From Bifidobacterium tissieri (GTDB lineage Bacteria; Actinomycetota; Actinomycetes; Actinomycetales; Bifidobacteriaceae): DNA of 64,000 bases. The translations under genes were made by a program, and so were the position numbers. The notes under the pieces are model-generated. The model was not told the DNA's origin. It saw only the letters and a program-made list of their open reading frames with translations, and searched no databases. The DNA is taken from NCBI RefSeq assembly GCF_002259645.1, contig NZ_MWWV01000004.1, positions 186,001 to 250,000 of the forward strand, given 5' to 3'. Positions 61,652-64,000 of this stretch are shown here, piece by piece (positions within the stretch are counted from its first letter, which is position 1; each line of letters starts with the position of its first letter).

Positions 61652-62626
61652 CTACTGGTTCATTGCATCCCACACCGTACCGGAGATGGCGCGGATGTTG
61701 GCCTGCGCCGTGGAGTTCTCCACGTTTTCGCTCATTACGGTGATCACGTAGTCGCCCTTGGTACCGTATACGATCGCCGCGTCGTTCTCGGCACCGGGAA
61801 TCTCGCCGGTCTTGTTGGCCACCTTGGTGCCGTCGGGCACGCCTGCGGGGATCTTGGTCCGGCGGGTCTGCTTGAGCAGCAGATCGAGCATCCTGCCGCT
61901 CATATCGGCGGAGATCAGCTGTCCCCGATACACCTTGGCCATGAAGGCACCGGCGTCGTTCACCGAGGTCTGCTTGAGGCTGGAATCATGCGTGCCCGAA
62001 TCGTACAGCAGGTCGTTCATCGCGGTTTCGTTGAAACCATTGGCCTTGGCCGTGCTGTTGACGATCTGGAAGCCCGCCTGCGCATCGCCGCCTCCGAGCG
62101 TCTTGACCAGCGTGTTGGTGGCCTGATTCGAGCTGACGGTGATCATCTGGGTGAGCAGTTCGTCGATATTGGGGGTTTCGGTCAGCTTGCCCTGACTGAT
62201 CTGATCGTAGACGGCGAGCATCACATACAGTTTGATCACCGAAGCGCTGGGCTGCTGATGGTCGTTGATTGAGATGGCCGCTCCGGTGGTCATATCCTCC
62301 ACGTACAGAGACCAGGTGCCGGAGTATCCGCCAAGCTGCTGTTCGAGCGCGGTTTTCATCGTGTCGAGTTGCGTCTGCTTGGCCTGTTTGGCGACATCCG
62401 TCGGGTTTTCACTGGGTGTGGAGGTTGCGGAATCGGTGGGTGACGACTGTTTTTCGGCTTCGGACGAGGCACTGGCCGATGCGTCCGGCACGGTCTTGAC
62501 GATCAGACGCGTGGATGCCGCGAAGGCGAGTCCGACCACGACGAGGACGGTGATCAGCGCGACCGCAATGATCCGGAACGGATGATGGATCGTGGGATTG
62601 GCACGGACGTGTTTTCCCACGGTCAC
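61652..62626 (-). CDS. Membrane-anchored class A beta-lactamase-like serine hydrolase
   Basis: This 324-aa protein has one N-terminal membrane segment (residues 18-38, IIAVALITVLVVVGLAF) and a Ser/Thr-rich linker (45-80), placing the catalytic domain outside. It carries all three serine-hydrolase motifs: SVIK (Ser129-Lys132), SSN (165-167) and KTG (272-274). It could be a beta-lactamase or a peptidoglycan-related hydrolase; the Glu166-type deacylation residue was not identified, so lactamase activity is not implied. The start overlaps the stop of the zinc-ribbon gene (ATGA). Confidence 0.82.
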   Translation of the reverse strand: MTVGKHVRANPTIHHPFRIIAVALITVLVVVGLAFAASTRLIVKTVPDASASASSEAEKQSSPTDSATSTPSENPTDVAKQAKQTQLDTMKTALEQQLGGYSGTWSLYVEDMTTGAAISINDHQQPSASVIKLYVMLAVYDQISQGKLTETPNIDELLTQMITVSSNQATNTLVKTLGGGDAQAGFQIVNSTAKANGFNETAMNDLLYDSGTHDSSLKQTSVNDAGAFMAKVYRGQLISADMSGRMLDLLLKQTRRTKIPAGVPDGTKVANKTGEIPGAENDAAIVYGTKGDYVITVMSENVENSTAQANIRAISGTVWDAMNQ

Positions 62627-63663
62627 TTCACCTCGGCGGCGACTTCGGCAAGGATGTCACTGGTCAGCGCTGCCGCACGATCCTTGCCCATGTTCTGGGT
62701 GAGCACGGCCACGGCGACGTCCGTCTTACCGGTCTTCATCACGATGAAGAAGTTGTATGAGTTCTTGATGCCCTGTCCGCGATGGCCGTTGAGCGTGGTG
62801 CCGGATGGCGCGTTCACCCCTTCGCTTGCCAGATCGAAGGACATCAGGTCGGTGCCTCCGGCCTTGGCTGTGGCGGCGAGCATCTTGGTTGCGTCGGATG
62901 CGGACGTGTAGTTCTCGTATCCGGAGTTGGATGCGGCCACATCGCCGAACATGCGCTGGAAGTCGGTGTTGCCGTAGCCGGCACCGGACGCCCAGCCGTT
63001 CAGGGCCGATAGTCCGCCAAGATCACCGATGGCGGTATTGCCATCGTCGTTGCTCATGGTGCGCATCATGGATTCGGCGGAGGACATCGCGGATGCGTTA
63101 CCGGCATCCTTCGCGGACAGATACACGGGAAGATAGAATCCGGCGGCCACGAACTTGGAGTTGGCCTGCTGCGAATCGAATTCGTCGCCGTCCTCTACCG
63201 GCCGCACGCTGACCGCCGCGTCGGTGGAGGAATAGGAGTTCACGATGGACTGCAGCTTGTCCGCATCCAAATCGGTTGCTGGCGTACCACTGACAGTTGG
63301 CGTTGCCGTTGGAGCCTGCGTCTGCAGCGCAGTCTCACTTGGCTGGGGGGATGCCACGTTGCCGTCCATGATTCTGAGTACCTCGTAGGCGACGCCGCCG
63401 GTCACGACGAGGGCGGCCACGACCGCGGCGATGATGATCGGAACTATTGCGTTCGTCTTCTTCGGCTGGGTCCCAGCTGTCTGAGCCCCGGTCGGCTGGG
63501 TCCCGGTCATTGAAGGTTCCGGAACCGGCTGGTTCGGCATGGTCTGAGTGGGTGACTCCGACGTTGAGCCGGCGTCATCCGGCGGCACCGGTGCCCCGCA
63601 ATTTGAGCAGAACAGCGCATCCGGTTCCAGTGCAGCACCGCAATGTGTACAAATCTTTGTCAT
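62623..63663 (-). CDS. Zinc-ribbon membrane protein with degenerate serine-hydrolase-like domain
   Basis: This 346-aa protein begins with a zinc ribbon (Cys5, Cys8, Cys19, Cys22), then a Pro/Thr-rich linker, one membrane helix (about 71-93) and a C-terminal domain. That domain aligns by eye with the neighbouring serine hydrolase: FVAAGFYLPVY matches its VIKLYVMLAVY segment, and MSNDDGNTAIGDLGG matches VSSNQATNTLVKTLGG. The catalytic Ser and Lys of SxxK are replaced, SxN reads SND, and KTG is absent (HRGQG in the region). It is probably a non-catalytic sensor or binding protein. It overlaps the next gene by 4 bp and is divergent from a kinase gene. Confidence 0.75.
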   Translation of the reverse strand: MTKICTHCGAALEPDALFCSNCGAPVPPDDAGSTSESPTQTMPNQPVPEPSMTGTQPTGAQTAGTQPKKTNAIVPIIIAAVVAALVVTGGVAYEVLRIMDGNVASPQPSETALQTQAPTATPTVSGTPATDLDADKLQSIVNSYSSTDAAVSVRPVEDGDEFDSQQANSKFVAAGFYLPVYLSAKDAGNASAMSSAESMMRTMSNDDGNTAIGDLGGLSALNGWASGAGYGNTDFQRMFGDVAASNSGYENYTSASDATKMLAATAKAGGTDLMSFDLASEGVNAPSGTTLNGHRGQGIKNSYNFFIVMKTGKTDVAVAVLTQNMGKDRAAALTSDILAEVAAEVK

Positions 63664-63823
63664 GCCAAACGCCCTTCCCTGAACTACCTCTATATCAGCT
63701 CTTCTGAGCGAACATTCTAATCATGAGTCGGCATCGCCTGCCGACTGTGTCCCGGCGATCTCCGATACGGGTGCGGTAGGATGCAGACAGCATGAACCGC
63801 GATTCCAAGGAGCTGGTCACTGC

Positions 63824-64000
63824 ATGATGCTCGCCGATCCACCTCATCTTGAAGGCTACGATTTCATCCGCACGCTGGGTTCCGGCGGCACGGCCACTGT
63901 GTTCCTGTACCGCCAGCGGGTGCCGAACCGTCAGGTGGCGATCAAGGTGGGCAACCGTCCGATCACGGACGCCGGTGTGCGACGCCGATTCCACGATGAG
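63824..64000 (+). CDS. Ser/Thr protein kinase, N-terminus only
   Basis: The frame begins ATGATG at 63824 with AAGGAG 10 bp upstream and runs off the right edge after 59 codons. It shows FIRTLGSGGTATVFLYRQR, the glycine-rich ATP loop of Hanks-type kinases, followed by VAIKV with the invariant Lys. The rest is outside the window. It is divergent from the zinc-ribbon/serine-hydrolase pair across a gap of 160 bp, which suggests a link between cell-wall sensing and signalling, though this is inference. Confidence 0.8.
   Translation, partial: MMLADPPHLEGYDFIRTLGSGGTATVFLYRQRVPNRQVAIKVGNRPITDAGVRRRFHDE

Overview
The window is GC-rich chromosomal DNA, almost certainly from a Bifidobacterium (Actinobacteria). 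The evidence is the actinobacterial-type PriA without helicase motifs, a type-2 PyrF in a carA-carB-pyrF operon, an AdnAB-like helicase-nuclease pair, a ThiE-ThiC fusion under a TPP riboswitch, and housekeeping proteins (EF-Tu of 399 aa, DapA of 301 aa, IlvD of about 620 aa) that match what I remember of bifidobacteria. The species cannot be fixed from sequence alone. About 40 genes are present, nearly all on the minus strand. No rRNA, tRNA, transposase, integrase or cas gene was seen.

Layout. 1-6.4 kb (minus): rpoZ, terminator, metK, terminator, priA, a HAD hydrolase, fmt and the 5' end of rsmB. 6.5-8.4 kb (plus): ilvD. 8.4-10.0 kb: a 1.6-kb gene-free island between the convergent ilvD and gmk, holding hairpins, a regular 50-bp-period array of dyad-symmetric repeats, and a 105-bp tandem duplication that carries inverted copies of the gmk 3' end. 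10.0-24.7 kb (minus): glmM, def, the str operon (rpsL-rpsG-fusA-tuf), then efp-nusB-carA-carB-pyrF-gmk, joining translation, transcription antitermination and pyrimidine/GMP synthesis. 24.9-26.1 kb (plus): an AAA ATPase. 26.4-29.2 kb (minus): the riboswitch-controlled thiE-thiC fusion.

29.3-34.6 kb: an MMPL/RND membrane protein and a secreted XXXLXXG-heptad-repeat protein, divergent from a TetR regulator with two matching dyad operators between them. 34.6-44.9 kb (minus): a peptide-use block, pepN, a PucR-family regulator, then opp permeases, ATPases and binding lipoprotein, ending in a truncated second copy of the PucR gene. 45.0-49.7 kb (minus): dapB, an ADP-ribosylglycohydrolase, dapA and RNase J. 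49.8-52.6 kb: two MFS transporters. 52.8-61.6 kb: the AdnA/AdnB-like pair. 61.6-64.0 kb: a membrane-anchored beta-lactamase-like serine hydrolase, a zinc-ribbon protein that looks like its catalytically dead paralogue, and, divergently, the start of a Ser/Thr protein kinase.

The most unusual material is the 8.4-10.0 kb island. Its palindrome array has 27-bp dyads separated by 23-bp spacers, which superficially resembles a CRISPR but is not one. Other points worth a look are the codon usage of gmk, the active/inactive serine-hydrolase pair, the duplicated and decayed PucR gene, and the operator-like palindrome ahead of metK.
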